A stretch of 64,000 nucleotides of DNA from Phycisphaerales bacterium (GTDB lineage: Bacteria > Planctomycetota > Phycisphaerae > Phycisphaerales > SM1A02). The translations under genes and the position numbers were made by a program. The notes beneath the pieces were generated by a model. The model was not told the DNA's origin. It ran no database searches and saw nothing but the letters and a program-made list of their open reading frames with translations. Where the stretch lies: contig JAQWMQ010000010.1 in assembly GCA_029246705.1 (NCBI GenBank), positions 62,001-126,000 on the forward strand. The letters run 5' to 3'. Shown one piece after another: positions 24,778-33,634 of the stretch (position 1 is its first letter; every line of letters begins with the position of its first letter).

Positions 24778-25062
24778 CTACTTGGTTCCCTCGGGGCCAC
24801 CATCATCGAGGTACTTGGCGACGATGGCTGCCTCGAGATCGACTTCGCAGACGTTGGCGATGGTGGCAAGCCATGCAAGGACATCCGCGAATTCCGAGGC
24901 GAGGGCCTCGGGATCGCCATCCCCTCGTTCGCGCTCGGCAAGAGCCGATGCAAGTTCCCCGAACTCCTCGGTGAGCCAGAGGAATGTCCCGGGAACCCCG
25001 CGAGCCGAATCGGTTGCGTGGTATCGATCACGTATGAGTTGCTGAAATTCTTTGAGGTGCAT
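24778..25062 (-). CDS. MazG-like nucleotide pyrophosphohydrolase
   Basis: 94 aa, single domain. The metal-binding residues are the EExxE of LTEEFGELASAL and the ExxD of EFADVLAWLATIAN. Such short MazG-type enzymes hydrolyse (d)NTPs or non-canonical nucleotides to monophosphates, acting as dimers or tetramers in the cytoplasm. The ATG at 25062 (MHLKEFQQLI) is taken; a GTG at 25074 is possible and no strong ribosome-binding site decides between them. Confidence 0.87.
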   Translation of the reverse strand: MHLKEFQQLIRDRYHATDSARGVPGTFLWLTEEFGELASALAERERGDGDPEALASEFADVLAWLATIANVCEVDLEAAIVAKYLDDGGPEGTK

Positions 25063-25110
25063 GATGGTCGACACCGTAGCAGCCAGTCGACGTTTCGGCG
25101 GAGCCCGCGG

Positions 25111-25266
25111 TCACATCGCCCCGAGGAATGCAGCCAGGCCGATCATCAAGGCACTGCAGAGACCCACCAGCATCAGTGCGACATAGGGATGCCTGCTGGT
25201 CCAGCTGCGCCGTTGCTGCTCGACGAGCTTGGGCGTACCGACGGATGTCGGGCATTGGGTTTCCAT
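25111..25266 (-). CDS. Small single-pass membrane protein, 51 aa
   Basis: Starts at an ATG preceded by a purine-rich GGAAGGAAGGGA ribosome-binding region. The first 25 residues are polar (METQCPTSVGTPKLVEQQRR), followed by one hydrophobic helix (VALMLVGLCSALMIGLAAFL) and a stop. Codon third positions are GC-rich like the neighbours. It is 48 bases upstream of the MazG-like gene on the same strand and may share its transcript. No family is recognised. Confidence 0.6.
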   Translation of the reverse strand: METQCPTSVGTPKLVEQQRRSWTSRHPYVALMLVGLCSALMIGLAAFLGAM

Positions 25267-25575
25267 ACCACGTCCCTTCCTTCCTGTTGCGACCTCCCGT
25301 CACCGAGGCTGGTGGTGGGAGGAGCTCTCTTCAACCGGAGGTACGCCACAAGCCGGGTGGAGTGTTCTCGAGGGTGCGCGAATCGAATGATCTTTGCAGC
25401 GAACACCCGTTCCACGAGCACCAAACACAGGTATTCCGGGCCGGATGCCACAGAAACATGCAGAAAGCTTGAGAGCAGGAGCATCTCGGGTCTGCGGGTC
25501 TGCTTGAAGCAGGCGTCTCGACCCATCGCTGATGCGGACCCGGATGATCGGATCGCCACGAACCCCGTCCGCAAA
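25267..25575 (-). other. Gap between the small membrane protein gene and tRNA-Arg
   Basis: 309 bases. Open frames here on the minus strand run through the tRNA and are not credible. Small hairpins (CTGCTTCAAGCAG, TCCGGCCCGGA) occur downstream of the tRNA but without a T-run. It presumably holds the promoter of the 25266 gene. Confidence 0.35.
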
Positions 25576-25649
25576 CGCCCTCGGGAAGACTCGAACCTCC
25601 AACCTCTGCCTTCGGAGGGCAGCGCTCTATCCAATTGAGCTACGAGGGC
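25576..25649 (-). tRNA. tRNA-Arg(CCG)
   Basis: The minus strand folds as a full cloverleaf of 74 bases: acceptor GCCCTCG/CGAGGGC, D-arm GCTC..GAGC, anticodon stem CTGCC/GGCAG with loop CTCCGAA (anticodon CCG, reading CGG), a 5-base variable loop, and a T-arm with loop TTCGAGT. The discriminator is G. The 3' CCA is not encoded. An isolated tRNA gene with no attachment-site duplication seen nearby. Confidence 0.96.
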
Positions 25650-25759
25650 ATTGAGGACGGCGTGGTCCTGTGGAGAAGAGACTACGAACCCTCAACGGCC
25701 GACGCAACTCGCCGTGAAAGCGTATTGTGGGGAGTCCAGTCCCAGCAGGAAGGATTCGC

Positions 25760-26335
25760 ATGACCACTCTTCAGTTTCGACCCGTGCAGATGCTCGCCGC
25801 ATGCCTTGCCACGCTTTTCATGGTGAGCGGGTGTGGCCCTCTGCAGGCCTATCCGGGAACCGCCCTGCCCAGCTACAAGACCGCGATCCTCCAGATCAAT
25901 CCCCCACAGGCCAACATCGGTTTCCAGTTGAACGCAGTCAACGATCGACCCTTCAGTGCAGAAGTGTCCGTGGCGATCCTCCCCGGCTCCACCAAGCTCA
26001 CCCTCCAGGTCTGGCCGACCTCCTCGAACACCTTCCAGGAATCAGACCCCGCCTTCGCAGAGCACTATCAGCGAATCGACCAGAAGTACGCCCGCATGGC
26101 GACCATCTCCTTCAATGCGACCGCGGGAAGAACCTACGGACTGAGCGGCGAATTCAACCAGGGAAACACCCCCGGCGAATCGAGCTTCTCCATCAATGTC
26201 TTCGATACCGAGACCAAGGAAGTGGTCGCACGTTCCTCCAGCTCCGACATCCATCAGCAGGCGGACCAGAAGGTGAAGGCACTCGAGGAAAGTCGGAAGG
26301 AAGAATGGTCCCTGCAGGCAGGACCCGGCAGCTGA
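25760..26335 (+). CDS. Hypothetical lipoprotein
   Basis: 191 aa. The lipoprotein signal ends at VSGC (Cys25). The remainder is a beta-rich domain (AILQINPPQANIGFQLNAVN, AEVSVAILPGSTKLTLQVW, ARMATISFNATAGRTYGLSG) ending in a charged helix. The pattern resembles PEGA-like or carboxypeptidase-regulatory beta-sandwiches, but no family is assigned. AGGAAGG lies 7 bases before the chosen ATG; the frame extends 33 bases further upstream without a better start. It is followed after 19 bases by the MFS gene, probably cotranscribed. Confidence 0.75.
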   Translation: MTTLQFRPVQMLAACLATLFMVSGCGPLQAYPGTALPSYKTAILQINPPQANIGFQLNAVNDRPFSAEVSVAILPGSTKLTLQVWPTSSNTFQESDPAFAEHYQRIDQKYARMATISFNATAGRTYGLSGEFNQGNTPGESSFSINVFDTETKEVVARSSSSDIHQQADQKVKALEESRKEEWSLQAGPGS

Positions 26336-26354
26336 TTCGAACGGACGCTGCCCA

Positions 26355-27554
26355 GTGAACGCATCACGACCACGCGCTGCCGTCGACCCTGACGCGACGC
26401 CGATTCCACCTCTGTTCATCCTGACCTTCCTCTTCTCCGTGGCGACCGCGGTGATGTGGAACGGACTCGGCTTCGTCGCCAAGAGTTCGTATGCCTTCCC
26501 GGAGTGGAAGACATCACTGCTGTTCGTCGTGAACGGGGTGATCTATGCGCTGGGTGCCTTTGGGTGCGGTCGGTTCCTGCGGGCGATTGCGGGCCACTCG
26601 ACGCCACGTGGAATCCTCCTGGTCGTCCTGCTGATTCAGACTGCAGCCGCACCGTTGATGGGCATCTTCAGCGGCACCTGGGCGATCTGGACGGTCTCCA
26701 TCATCTTCAGCCTCTGCTCCGCGGTTCTCTGGTCGACGGTCGAGAGCTACATGAGCGCCGGTCGCCACGGGCATTCAATGCGAACCGTGATCGGCTGGTG
26801 GAACCTGACCTGGATGAGTTCGAACGCCCTGGGTCTTGCGGCAATGGCCTTTTTCATGGCCGACGCCCAGGGAAGCCGGTGGTCGGTTGCCGCACTGGCA
26901 CCGATCTGCCTGCTGGCAACGATCATGGTGTTCTGGTTGCCCAGATCTCCTGCGGCCCACGACAGCGAGAAGTCCGGCATCCCGTTGCGTGCCCGCTATC
27001 GCCCCATGCTGCAGACAAGTCGAATCATGCTGCCGATGAGCTACGTGCTGATCGGTGCACTGGGACCGATCATGCCGTATCGACTCGACCAACTCGAGAT
27101 CGGCCTGAGCTGGGTGACACCACTGACGGCGACCTGGCTGGTGGCCCGGGTCGGCTGCGTGCTGCTCATGTCGAAGCTGCACTTCTGGCACGGTCGATGG
27201 GGCACCCTCGGTGCCGCCGCCCTGCTGATGGTCGGAGGCTTCGCGCTGGTGACCATGGGACCGGGCGTCGCATCGGTCCTGGCGGGACTGGCGCTGATCG
27301 GCATCGGACAGGGGCTGACCTACTACTCGGCGATCTACTACGTGCTTGCACTCGGCAATGCCGCGGTCGATGCTGCCGGCACGCACGAGGGACTGATCGG
27401 AGTCGGCTACGCAGCCGGACCCGCCGCGGTGCTCATCGGGATCCTGATGGGTGGCGATTCGACGGTCGCCTGGGTCGTGATGGCCCTGGTGGTGATCGTC
27501 GCGTGGCCGGCAGTCTCACCGTGGTGGACGACCCGGGGTCGCTTGTCGGACTGA
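26355..27554 (+). CDS. Major facilitator superfamily transporter
   Basis: 399 aa with about 12 hydrophobic helices in two halves joined by a loop near residue 205 (LPRSPAAHDSEKSGIPLRAR). The start is a GTG; no in-frame ATG lies before the first helix. The first half contains SSYAFPEWKTSLLFVVNGVI and GFGCGRF-like turns that stand in for the MFS A motif; the family is otherwise divergent, and the substrate cannot be told. The last helices are followed by a short basic tail. It is convergent with the epimerase gene, 14 bases apart. Confidence 0.8.
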   Translation: MNASRPRAAVDPDATPIPPLFILTFLFSVATAVMWNGLGFVAKSSYAFPEWKTSLLFVVNGVIYALGAFGCGRFLRAIAGHSTPRGILLVVLLIQTAAAPLMGIFSGTWAIWTVSIIFSLCSAVLWSTVESYMSAGRHGHSMRTVIGWWNLTWMSSNALGLAAMAFFMADAQGSRWSVAALAPICLLATIMVFWLPRSPAAHDSEKSGIPLRARYRPMLQTSRIMLPMSYVLIGALGPIMPYRLDQLEIGLSWVTPLTATWLVARVGCVLLMSKLHFWHGRWGTLGAAALLMVGGFALVTMGPGVASVLAGLALIGIGQGLTYYSAIYYVLALGNAAVDAAGTHEGLIGVGYAAGPAAVLIGILMGGDSTVAWVVMALVVIVAWPAVSPWWTTRGRLSD

Positions 27555-27568
27555 ACCGAACACCATGC

Positions 27569-28945
27569 TCAACGAAAGACCCCGAGTTCGAAGTGAAGGG
27601 CATCATCAAGCTCGGGATAGTCGTACCTGAATTCAAGTTCCTGCAGTCGCGACGGCTTGACGAAGGCGCCATCGAGCAGGGCCTCCTGACCCATCCGACC
27701 AAAGAGCGTGCGAACCACGGGCGCCGGCATCGGGATGAACGCCGGCCGCCGCAGCACCCGCCCCATCGTGCGCATGAAACCACGGTTGTCGATCGGCTTC
27801 GGGCTCACCGCATTGATCGGGCCCTGGTAACGATCGTCCAGGACCGCCCGTTGGATGACGGCAAGCAGGTCATCCAGCGCGATCCAGCCCATCCCCTGCC
27901 GGCCCGAGCCGACCGGTCCGCCGAAACCCGTGAGCACGACGGGGCGAAGCTTCTTGACCGCACCACCCCCGCTCGCCACCACGACACCGATGCGCAGGTT
28001 GACCACGCGTGCACCCGCGGCGCGTGCCGGTTCGGCTGCCGCCTCCCAGTCCACGCAGGTGCTCGCGAGGAAACCGGTGCCGGGGTCGGATCGCTCATCG
28101 ACGACATCATCGGAACGGTTGCCGTAGTACCCCACCGCCGAGGCACAGATCATCACCGGCGCTGATGCACCTCGAGCGGCGACGGCCTCCGCAAGCAGGC
28201 GTGTCGAATCGACCCGACTGTCACGAATCAGTTTCATCCGTGCCTGAGACCAGCGCTTCTCGGCAACGCCGGCACCGGCAAGATGGATCACCGCATCGAC
28301 GCCTTCCAGAGCAGCGTGGTCGATCGTCCCGGCCTGCGGATCCCAGGCGTATTCGGATGCAGCAGGGTCCGGCGTCCGTCGCACCAGGCGCCGGACGTCC
28401 CATCCGCCGGTCGCCAGGAAGGCGCACAAGGCGCGCCCCACCAGCCCGGAGGACCCGGTGATCAGCACACGACGGCTGTTCCAGCCGGTCTCATGGTGCC
28501 TTCCCAGATCGTTGGTGGTCCGTTGATGTCGCCAGTTGAAGGTCCGTATCAAGCCCGCTTCGAGGATCCGGGTCCCCAACACGCTCAGGGGCCAGGGCTC
28601 CTTGAACTGGTAGGTGACGGAGTCCTCGAGCCGAGAGGTGTCACCCTCCCGCTCGAGCAGTTGGTGGTGATGGCTCCAGATTCGAAAAGGCCCGGATTCC
28701 TGGACATCGAAGAAACCGCCTTCAGAGACATTCTCGATGAGTGAACGCCAGAGTTTTCGTCGAAACGGCGGAATGGGAACGTCCAGTTCCACGCGTGCAC
28801 CATCCTCGAGTCGGGGAGGCAGGGTCACCACGCGAACGCCGGACCAGGCCGGCACGAGGCGAAGGAGTGCGGTGGATTGAAGGTGCCAGCGAGCGAGTTC
28901 CGATCGCGGTTGCTCGAACGAGGTCGAACGGACGAATGTTCCCAT
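27569..28945 (-). CDS. TIGR01777-type NAD-dependent epimerase with SRPBCC domain
   Basis: 458 aa two-domain protein. Residues about 1-150 form an SRPBCC/coenzyme-Q-binding-like domain (RSTSFEQPRSELARWH, SHHHQLLEREGDTSRLEDSV). Residues about 158-455 form an extended short-chain dehydrogenase of the YfcH/TIGR01777 type: GSSGLVGRAL (164-173) binds NAD(P), CASAVGYYGNR supplies Ser/Tyr, and PVVLTGFGGPVGSGRQGMGW and INAVSPKPIDNRGFMRTM are family blocks. The substrate is unknown. The ATG at 28945 is preferred to 29020, which would overlap the divergent cysteine-desulfurase-like gene. Confidence 0.88.
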   Translation of the reverse strand: MGTFVRSTSFEQPRSELARWHLQSTALLRLVPAWSGVRVVTLPPRLEDGARVELDVPIPPFRRKLWRSLIENVSEGGFFDVQESGPFRIWSHHHQLLEREGDTSRLEDSVTYQFKEPWPLSVLGTRILEAGLIRTFNWRHQRTTNDLGRHHETGWNSRRVLITGSSGLVGRALCAFLATGGWDVRRLVRRTPDPAASEYAWDPQAGTIDHAALEGVDAVIHLAGAGVAEKRWSQARMKLIRDSRVDSTRLLAEAVAARGASAPVMICASAVGYYGNRSDDVVDERSDPGTGFLASTCVDWEAAAEPARAAGARVVNLRIGVVVASGGGAVKKLRPVVLTGFGGPVGSGRQGMGWIALDDLLAVIQRAVLDDRYQGPINAVSPKPIDNRGFMRTMGRVLRRPAFIPMPAPVVRTLFGRMGQEALLDGAFVKPSRLQELEFRYDYPELDDALHFELGVFR

Positions 28946-29001
28946 CGGGGAAAAGTACCACGTCAGGAAGGATCCGTGGTCGGAACCTATACTGATTGGA
29001 C

Positions 29002-30267
29002 ATGGTGCAACAGGAATCACCGAGAACCCGACGCTACATGGACAATGCGGCGACGAGCTTCCCCAAGCCCCGGGAGGTCTCTGACGCGATGGTCGCCTAT
29101 GCCCGGGAACTCGGAGCCAGTCCGGGGCGAGGCGCCTACCGCGAAGTCACCGAAACCGCGAAGATCCTTCAACGTTGTCGCGAACGTTTGTCTGAACTGC
29201 TCGGCGGTCCGGCTGCAGATCATGTCATCTTCACCCTGAACACGACCGACGCACTCTCCATGGCGATCAACGGCATCGTGACCACGAGGCTGCTCAATGG
29301 CCGGCGAGCTCACCTGATCACCACCGACCTCGACCACAATTCGGTCCTCAGGCCCTTCAAGCTGCTCGAGGAGCGATATCAGGAGCAGGTGACGGTCTCA
29401 CGGATGGCATGCGACCCGGAGTCGGGCATGGTCGATCCGGAAGACATCAAACAGGCCCTCGAACCCGACACCGCACTCGTCGCGGTCGCCCACGGCAGCA
29501 ATGCCACCGGCACCCTGCAACCCGTCGAGGCGATCGGTGCGATCTGTCGCGATGCAGACGTGCCCTTCCTGGTGGACGCCGCGCAGACCGCCGGACATCG
29601 CCCGATCGACATGAAGCGGATGCAGATCGACCTCCTCGCCGTCCCCGGCCACAAGGGACTCCTCGGCCCGCTGGGAACGGGAGCCCTGCTCATGGAACAG
29701 GGCATGGAGGAGCTGGTCGCTCCGACCCGAGTTGGTGGCACGGGAAACCTGAGCGAATCCGACAGCCATCCCGACACGATGCCGGAGCGATACGAGGCGG
29801 GTTCCCACAACGCCATCGGACTGGTCGGCCTGGATGCCGCACTCGGCTGGATCCTCGACCGATCCGTCGACCGCCTGGCAAGCCATGAGATCGAACTCTC
29901 GGAACTGATGCTCGAAGGACTCCTGGACATGCCCGGCATCAGGCTCCTGGGCCCCACGCGGATCGAGGACCGATGCAGCGTCTTCACCTTCGTGCACCGT
30001 GATCTCGAAGCGTCGGAAGTCGCGCGCGAACTCGAGACCCAGCACGGAATCCTCTGCCGGAGCGGGCTTCACTGCGCACCCTTTGCCCATCAGACCTTCG
30101 GGACCGACCCCATCACCGCCGGTTCGGACGGACGTGAACCGGGCGCATGCCGCATCAGCCTTGGTCCCTTTCTCGGCCGAGAGGACATCGAGTTCACGCT
30201 GAATGCCATCCGCGCGCTCGACCAGCGAACAGCACTTGTTGCGAATCAAGGAGCCACGAGCCCATGA
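29002..30267 (+). CDS. Cysteine desulfurase-like PLP enzyme (class V aminotransferase fold)
   Basis: 421 aa. The N-terminal YMDNAATSFPKPREVSDAM is the substrate-loop motif of the SufS/CsdA group. The PLP-binding lysine is in LLAVPGHKGLLGPLGTG and a candidate catalytic Cys in RSGLHCAPFAH. It probably releases sulfur or selenium from cysteine or selenocysteine as a persulfide on that Cys. No iron-sulfur scaffold genes are adjacent, so a dedicated role is possible. ATG 29002 is chosen over a TTG at 28996. It overlaps gmhA by 4 bases. Confidence 0.88.
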   Translation: MVQQESPRTRRYMDNAATSFPKPREVSDAMVAYARELGASPGRGAYREVTETAKILQRCRERLSELLGGPAADHVIFTLNTTDALSMAINGIVTTRLLNGRRAHLITTDLDHNSVLRPFKLLEERYQEQVTVSRMACDPESGMVDPEDIKQALEPDTALVAVAHGSNATGTLQPVEAIGAICRDADVPFLVDAAQTAGHRPIDMKRMQIDLLAVPGHKGLLGPLGTGALLMEQGMEELVAPTRVGGTGNLSESDSHPDTMPERYEAGSHNAIGLVGLDAALGWILDRSVDRLASHEIELSELMLEGLLDMPGIRLLGPTRIEDRCSVFTFVHRDLEASEVARELETQHGILCRSGLHCAPFAHQTFGTDPITAGSDGREPGACRISLGPFLGREDIEFTLNAIRALDQRTALVANQGATSP

Positions 30268-30833
30268 GCGACAACCAGGCGATCATCCAGAACCGACTGT
30301 CCCGTGCCTGCGACGCCCTTGATGCCCTGCGCTCGAACCCGGCATCGCTGATCAGGATCGCGGACATCATCTGCGATGCACTTGAAGACAACGGCACCGT
30401 GCTGACCTGCGGCAACGGCGGCTCCGCGGCCGAAGCGCTGCACCTTTCGGAGGAACTGATCGGCCGCTTCCAGGAAGATCGTCCACCCCACCGATCGATC
30501 TGCCTGAATGCCGACCCCACCGCACTCACCTGCATTGCCAACGACTACGGGTTCGAGGCGGTGTTCTCGCGTCAGTGCCAGGCACTCGCCGGCCCGAATG
30601 ACGTACTGGTCGTCTTCTCGACCTCGGGCAACAGCGCCAACGTGGTCCAGGCCCTTCAAGTCGCGCGCAGCCGCGGAACGACGACCATCGGTCTGCTCGG
30701 AGCCGACGGCGGCGAGGCATCAGCCTTCTGTGACCACGTCCTTCTCGCACCAGGTGAGGACTCCGCAGCGATCCAGGAATGTCACCAGGTCGCCCTGCAT
30801 GCGATCTGCAACTGCCTGGAACCCCGACAGTAG
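30264..30833 (+). CDS. gmhA: Phosphoheptose isomerase
   Basis: 189 aa SIS-domain enzyme that converts sedoheptulose 7-phosphate to D-glycero-D-manno-heptose 7-phosphate for outer-membrane or surface polysaccharide. The phosphate-binding loop CGNGGSAAEALHLSEELIGR includes the Glu used as base. FSTSGNSANVVQAL is the second SIS loop and QECHQVALHAICNCLE contains the active His. The zinc-site residues also fit. The ATG overlaps the stop of the desulfurase-like gene. No other heptose gene is in the window. Confidence 0.92.
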   Translation: MSDNQAIIQNRLSRACDALDALRSNPASLIRIADIICDALEDNGTVLTCGNGGSAAEALHLSEELIGRFQEDRPPHRSICLNADPTALTCIANDYGFEAVFSRQCQALAGPNDVLVVFSTSGNSANVVQALQVARSRGTTTIGLLGADGGEASAFCDHVLLAPGEDSAAIQECHQVALHAICNCLEPRQ

Positions 30834-30882
30834 ACGCCATGAAGACACGAAACACGACGCACGTTCGAAGAGGTACCCACGC

Positions 30883-32001
30883 ATGAGCGACGTTTCCGCC
30901 GCCGAAGGCAATAAATCCGATACAAGCGGATGCTCGGCCACCTGCATGATCGGCATGCTGCTCTGCAGGCTCATCGTTCCAGCGTGGCTGCTTGCCGGCG
31001 CGATCTTCAAGCTCGCCGAGCTGAACCCCAACCTGCTTCCGCCACCGGTCCTGGACACCTCCAACTGGATCGGCGCCGCCCTCGGCCAGGACCCGGTGAG
31101 CTGGCTTGGGTTCTCCATGCGCTGGATCATCGGTGCCGAGATCATGCTTGCCGGGATCATGTTCTTCGTGCCCGGCCTCGCCCGAAAGATCGCGATCGCG
31201 GTACTGGCCCTCTTCGTGATCATCCTGCTCACGTTGATGTTCCAGGGCTATGACCCGGACAAGGGACTGACCAGCCTCCTCAGTGGACAATGCGGCTGCT
31301 TCGGAAGTGCCGGCCCTCCCCCTTCCGTGATGCTGCTGATCGACGGCCTGCTTCTCGTGGGTGTCCTGGTCTTCTCTCCAGGACGATCAAGTCGAAAGGG
31401 TGGCGCCGCTCGGCTCGCGATCATCCTCTCCGCGATCGTCGGATATGCGATTGCCTTCTCCGTTCCTGATCGAGTCGTCATCAACCAAGTTGGCGAGACC
31501 AACGCCACCGATACCCAGGAAGTCATGCTCGACGAGCAAGGTTGGCCACTTCCACCTGCGCAGATGGATGGGTACTACTTCCCACAGTTCGCCGAATGGC
31601 CGGGCAAGCGACTGTCGAGCATTCCCTTCGCCCAGCTCCTGCCCCGTCCCCTTCCCGCTGACTTCAACAAGGGTGACTGGCTCGTCATCTACTACCGAGC
31701 GGACTGCGAACATTGCCAGGAGATGTTCCTGATCTATCTCTCCGATCCGGTGCTGGAGACTCCCACCCTCGCGGTGGGCATACCCGACTATGTCCCGGAA
31801 GCTGCGCTTGAATTCCTCTGTGACGGCTGCGAAGTGACCGAGTTGCCCGGTGTTCCGCCGGAGTACGTCGTCCAGACCCCCGTGATCGTGAGGATGCGCG
31901 ACGGCATCGTGACCGCCGTGGCAGACGGTTCAGCCGATGAAGAGACCGTCGAGGCCTGCATCTACGGCACCAACGACGAACAGGGCTCGGCAGGCGAATG
32001 A
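30883..32001 (+). CDS. MauE/DoxX-like membrane protein with C-terminal thioredoxin-like domain
   Basis: 372 aa. Residues about 22-200 hold five or six membrane helices, with the MauE-type loop GQCGCFGSAGPPP (136-148) facing the helices, as in proteins that assist periplasmic disulfide formation. After the last helix (about 177-195) comes a periplasmic domain with CxxC (ADCEHCQEMF, Cys275 and Cys278) in a thioredoxin-like setting and a second Cys pair later (CDGC). AGAGG is 8-10 bases before the ATG. The stop overlaps the next gene, a diverged paralogue. Likely a disulfide or sulfur-relay membrane protein. Confidence 0.7.
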   Translation: MSDVSAAEGNKSDTSGCSATCMIGMLLCRLIVPAWLLAGAIFKLAELNPNLLPPPVLDTSNWIGAALGQDPVSWLGFSMRWIIGAEIMLAGIMFFVPGLARKIAIAVLALFVIILLTLMFQGYDPDKGLTSLLSGQCGCFGSAGPPPSVMLLIDGLLLVGVLVFSPGRSSRKGGAARLAIILSAIVGYAIAFSVPDRVVINQVGETNATDTQEVMLDEQGWPLPPAQMDGYYFPQFAEWPGKRLSSIPFAQLLPRPLPADFNKGDWLVIYYRADCEHCQEMFLIYLSDPVLETPTLAVGIPDYVPEAALEFLCDGCEVTELPGVPPEYVVQTPVIVRMRDGIVTAVADGSADEETVEACIYGTNDEQGSAGE

Positions 32002-32930
32002 CCAGACGAACCCTCATCGCCGCCGTGCTCGTGCCTGCCTTCCTGCTGGCCTTGATCGTTCTCCAGCTCTCCATCGGGGGCAATTCGCTTCCCAACTGGA
32101 TCTCTTCCATCACCATCAGGCAGGGTCACGACCCGATGACCTACCTCAGGGTCATCATGATCATCGAGCTGTCTTGCGCCATGCTCTGTTTCATCCTTGG
32201 AAGACGGGCCGTACCAGTCGCCTGGATCGCCCTGCTCCTGATCTGCTTCACGGCCATAGCCGAAGTCTCCGCCATGTGGAGCAGAAGTGAGTTCTCCGAT
32301 CTCGTGGCCCCCCTGTGCGTGATCGCGATCAGCCTCGGCCTTGGCATCATGCTTGCCGGAACATCGCGACCCGAGGAAGACGCCCGACCCACCAGGGTCA
32401 TCAGGTGGGTGACGTTCTGCGTCCTCGGACTCATCGGCGTCTCCGTGATCATCAACGTGCCCCTGGCGCCCCGCACCTTCGCGGAGGGCCGGAGGCTCGA
32501 GCCTCCGATGCCGAACCCGGGCGCAGGCGTCGCGATACACACCCTTGATGTGAATACCTGGGAAGGACTCCGGATCGACGAGATCAACCTGTCGACCTTC
32601 ATGCCGGATCTCCCGGTCCTGACCGCCGAGGGTCGCATGATCCTGGTGCTCTACAACATCGGTTGTGGCGACTGCCATGATTTCTTCGAAGTGCACTTCT
32701 CCGAGGGCTACCACCTCCCGGTCATCGCGATCAAGATTCCAAACGCCGATGGGGCGGTCCTGTCCACGAGCGCTCGCACGGATGACGTGATCTGTCCAAC
32801 CTGCACCTTCACCAGCCTCCCCCAGGGCCCCCTGTGGCTGGTCCGTCCACCAGTGGTGATGCTGGTCGAGGATGGGCGTATTCTCTGCATAGAGGACGAG
32901 TTGCACGAACGATGCCTTGATGACGCCTGA
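31998..32930 (+). CDS. Second membrane protein with periplasmic CxxC domain
   Basis: 310 aa, similar in plan to its upstream neighbour: four or five helices (about 8-25, 52-68, 72-95, 103-121, 137-154), then a periplasmic part with CxxC at 223-226 (NIGCGDCHDFFEV) and another pair (ICPTC). It lacks the CGCFG loop, so the membrane half is more diverged. The 4-base overlap implies coupled translation and perhaps a heteromer. The operon may run 29002-32930 (desulfurase-like, gmhA, this pair). Function is inferred only. Confidence 0.65.
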   Translation: MTRRTLIAAVLVPAFLLALIVLQLSIGGNSLPNWISSITIRQGHDPMTYLRVIMIIELSCAMLCFILGRRAVPVAWIALLLICFTAIAEVSAMWSRSEFSDLVAPLCVIAISLGLGIMLAGTSRPEEDARPTRVIRWVTFCVLGLIGVSVIINVPLAPRTFAEGRRLEPPMPNPGAGVAIHTLDVNTWEGLRIDEINLSTFMPDLPVLTAEGRMILVLYNIGCGDCHDFFEVHFSEGYHLPVIAIKIPNADGAVLSTSARTDDVICPTCTFTSLPQGPLWLVRPPVVMLVEDGRILCIEDELHERCLDDA

Positions 32931-33044
32931 AACCGGCGGGACATGACTCGTCGAAGATGTCCCAAAGTGATCCAGTTGGGACGTGCACGAGACCACCATT
33001 CTGCGAAGATACCTGTCGCGACAGACACCTGAAGGAATGAACCC

Positions 33045-33620
33045 ATGATCGATGTCTTCTTCGGTGACAATGCACTCTGGTTTTCAGCCGTAGCCCTTGC
33101 CGGCACCGGCATCTTCGCCCTCCGTCTGCTGTTGATGATGGTCGGCGTGGGCGACATCGACGGCGGGGACTTCGAAGTCGGAGCCGAGGGCGACACCTCG
33201 ATCGGTCTGCTCTCGATCAACGGCATTGCCGGAATCCTGATGGGCTTTGGCTACGGCGCACTCATCTCCTACCGATCGATCGGCTGGGACTTCCTTCCCT
33301 CGATCGGAGTTGGCGTGGTCTGCGGCCTCGCGGTCGGATGGGTCATTGCCATGATGTTTCATTCGATGCACAAGCTCGAGACCAGCGGCAACATCGATTC
33401 GACGGATGCAGTCGGGAAGAGTGCAGCCGTCTACACCGCCATTCCTGAAGACCCCAATCACAGAGGTCGTGTCAGGGTGATCATCGACGGGCGAATGCGC
33501 TACTACCCGGCTCGAAGCGAATCCGGTGGTTTCCCGAGAGGGTCACAGGTCAACATTCGAGCGATGGACGACGACCGGACTGCCCTGGTCGAATCCAAAC
33601 AAAACGAAGGTTCTGAATGA
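33045..33620 (+). CDS. NfeD-like membrane protein partner of flotillin
   Basis: 191 aa. Three membrane segments (about 8-34, 55-75, 85-105) are followed by a small beta-barrel OB-like domain (about 120-185; GKSAAVYTAIPEDPNHRGRV, PRGSQVNIRAMDDDRTALV). This is the short NfeD/YuaF type that travels with flotillins and helps form membrane microdomains. The acidic loop DIDGGDFEVGAEGD is characteristic of YuaF-like proteins. It ends within 4 bases of the alternative flotillin start. Confidence 0.8.
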   Translation: MIDVFFGDNALWFSAVALAGTGIFALRLLLMMVGVGDIDGGDFEVGAEGDTSIGLLSINGIAGILMGFGYGALISYRSIGWDFLPSIGVGVVCGLAVGWVIAMMFHSMHKLETSGNIDSTDAVGKSAAVYTAIPEDPNHRGRVRVIIDGRMRYYPARSESGGFPRGSQVNIRAMDDDRTALVESKQNEGSE

Positions 33621-33634
33621 TGGTTGGAGAACAC

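Noticed and set aside
25576-25649. tRNA-Arg as an integration site for a mobile element
   Set aside because: No integrase, no 3'-end duplication and only ordinary genes on both sides.
26456-28165. 569-codon plus-strand frame over the MFS and epimerase genes
   Set aside because: It crosses the end of one real gene into the antisense of another and has no signature.
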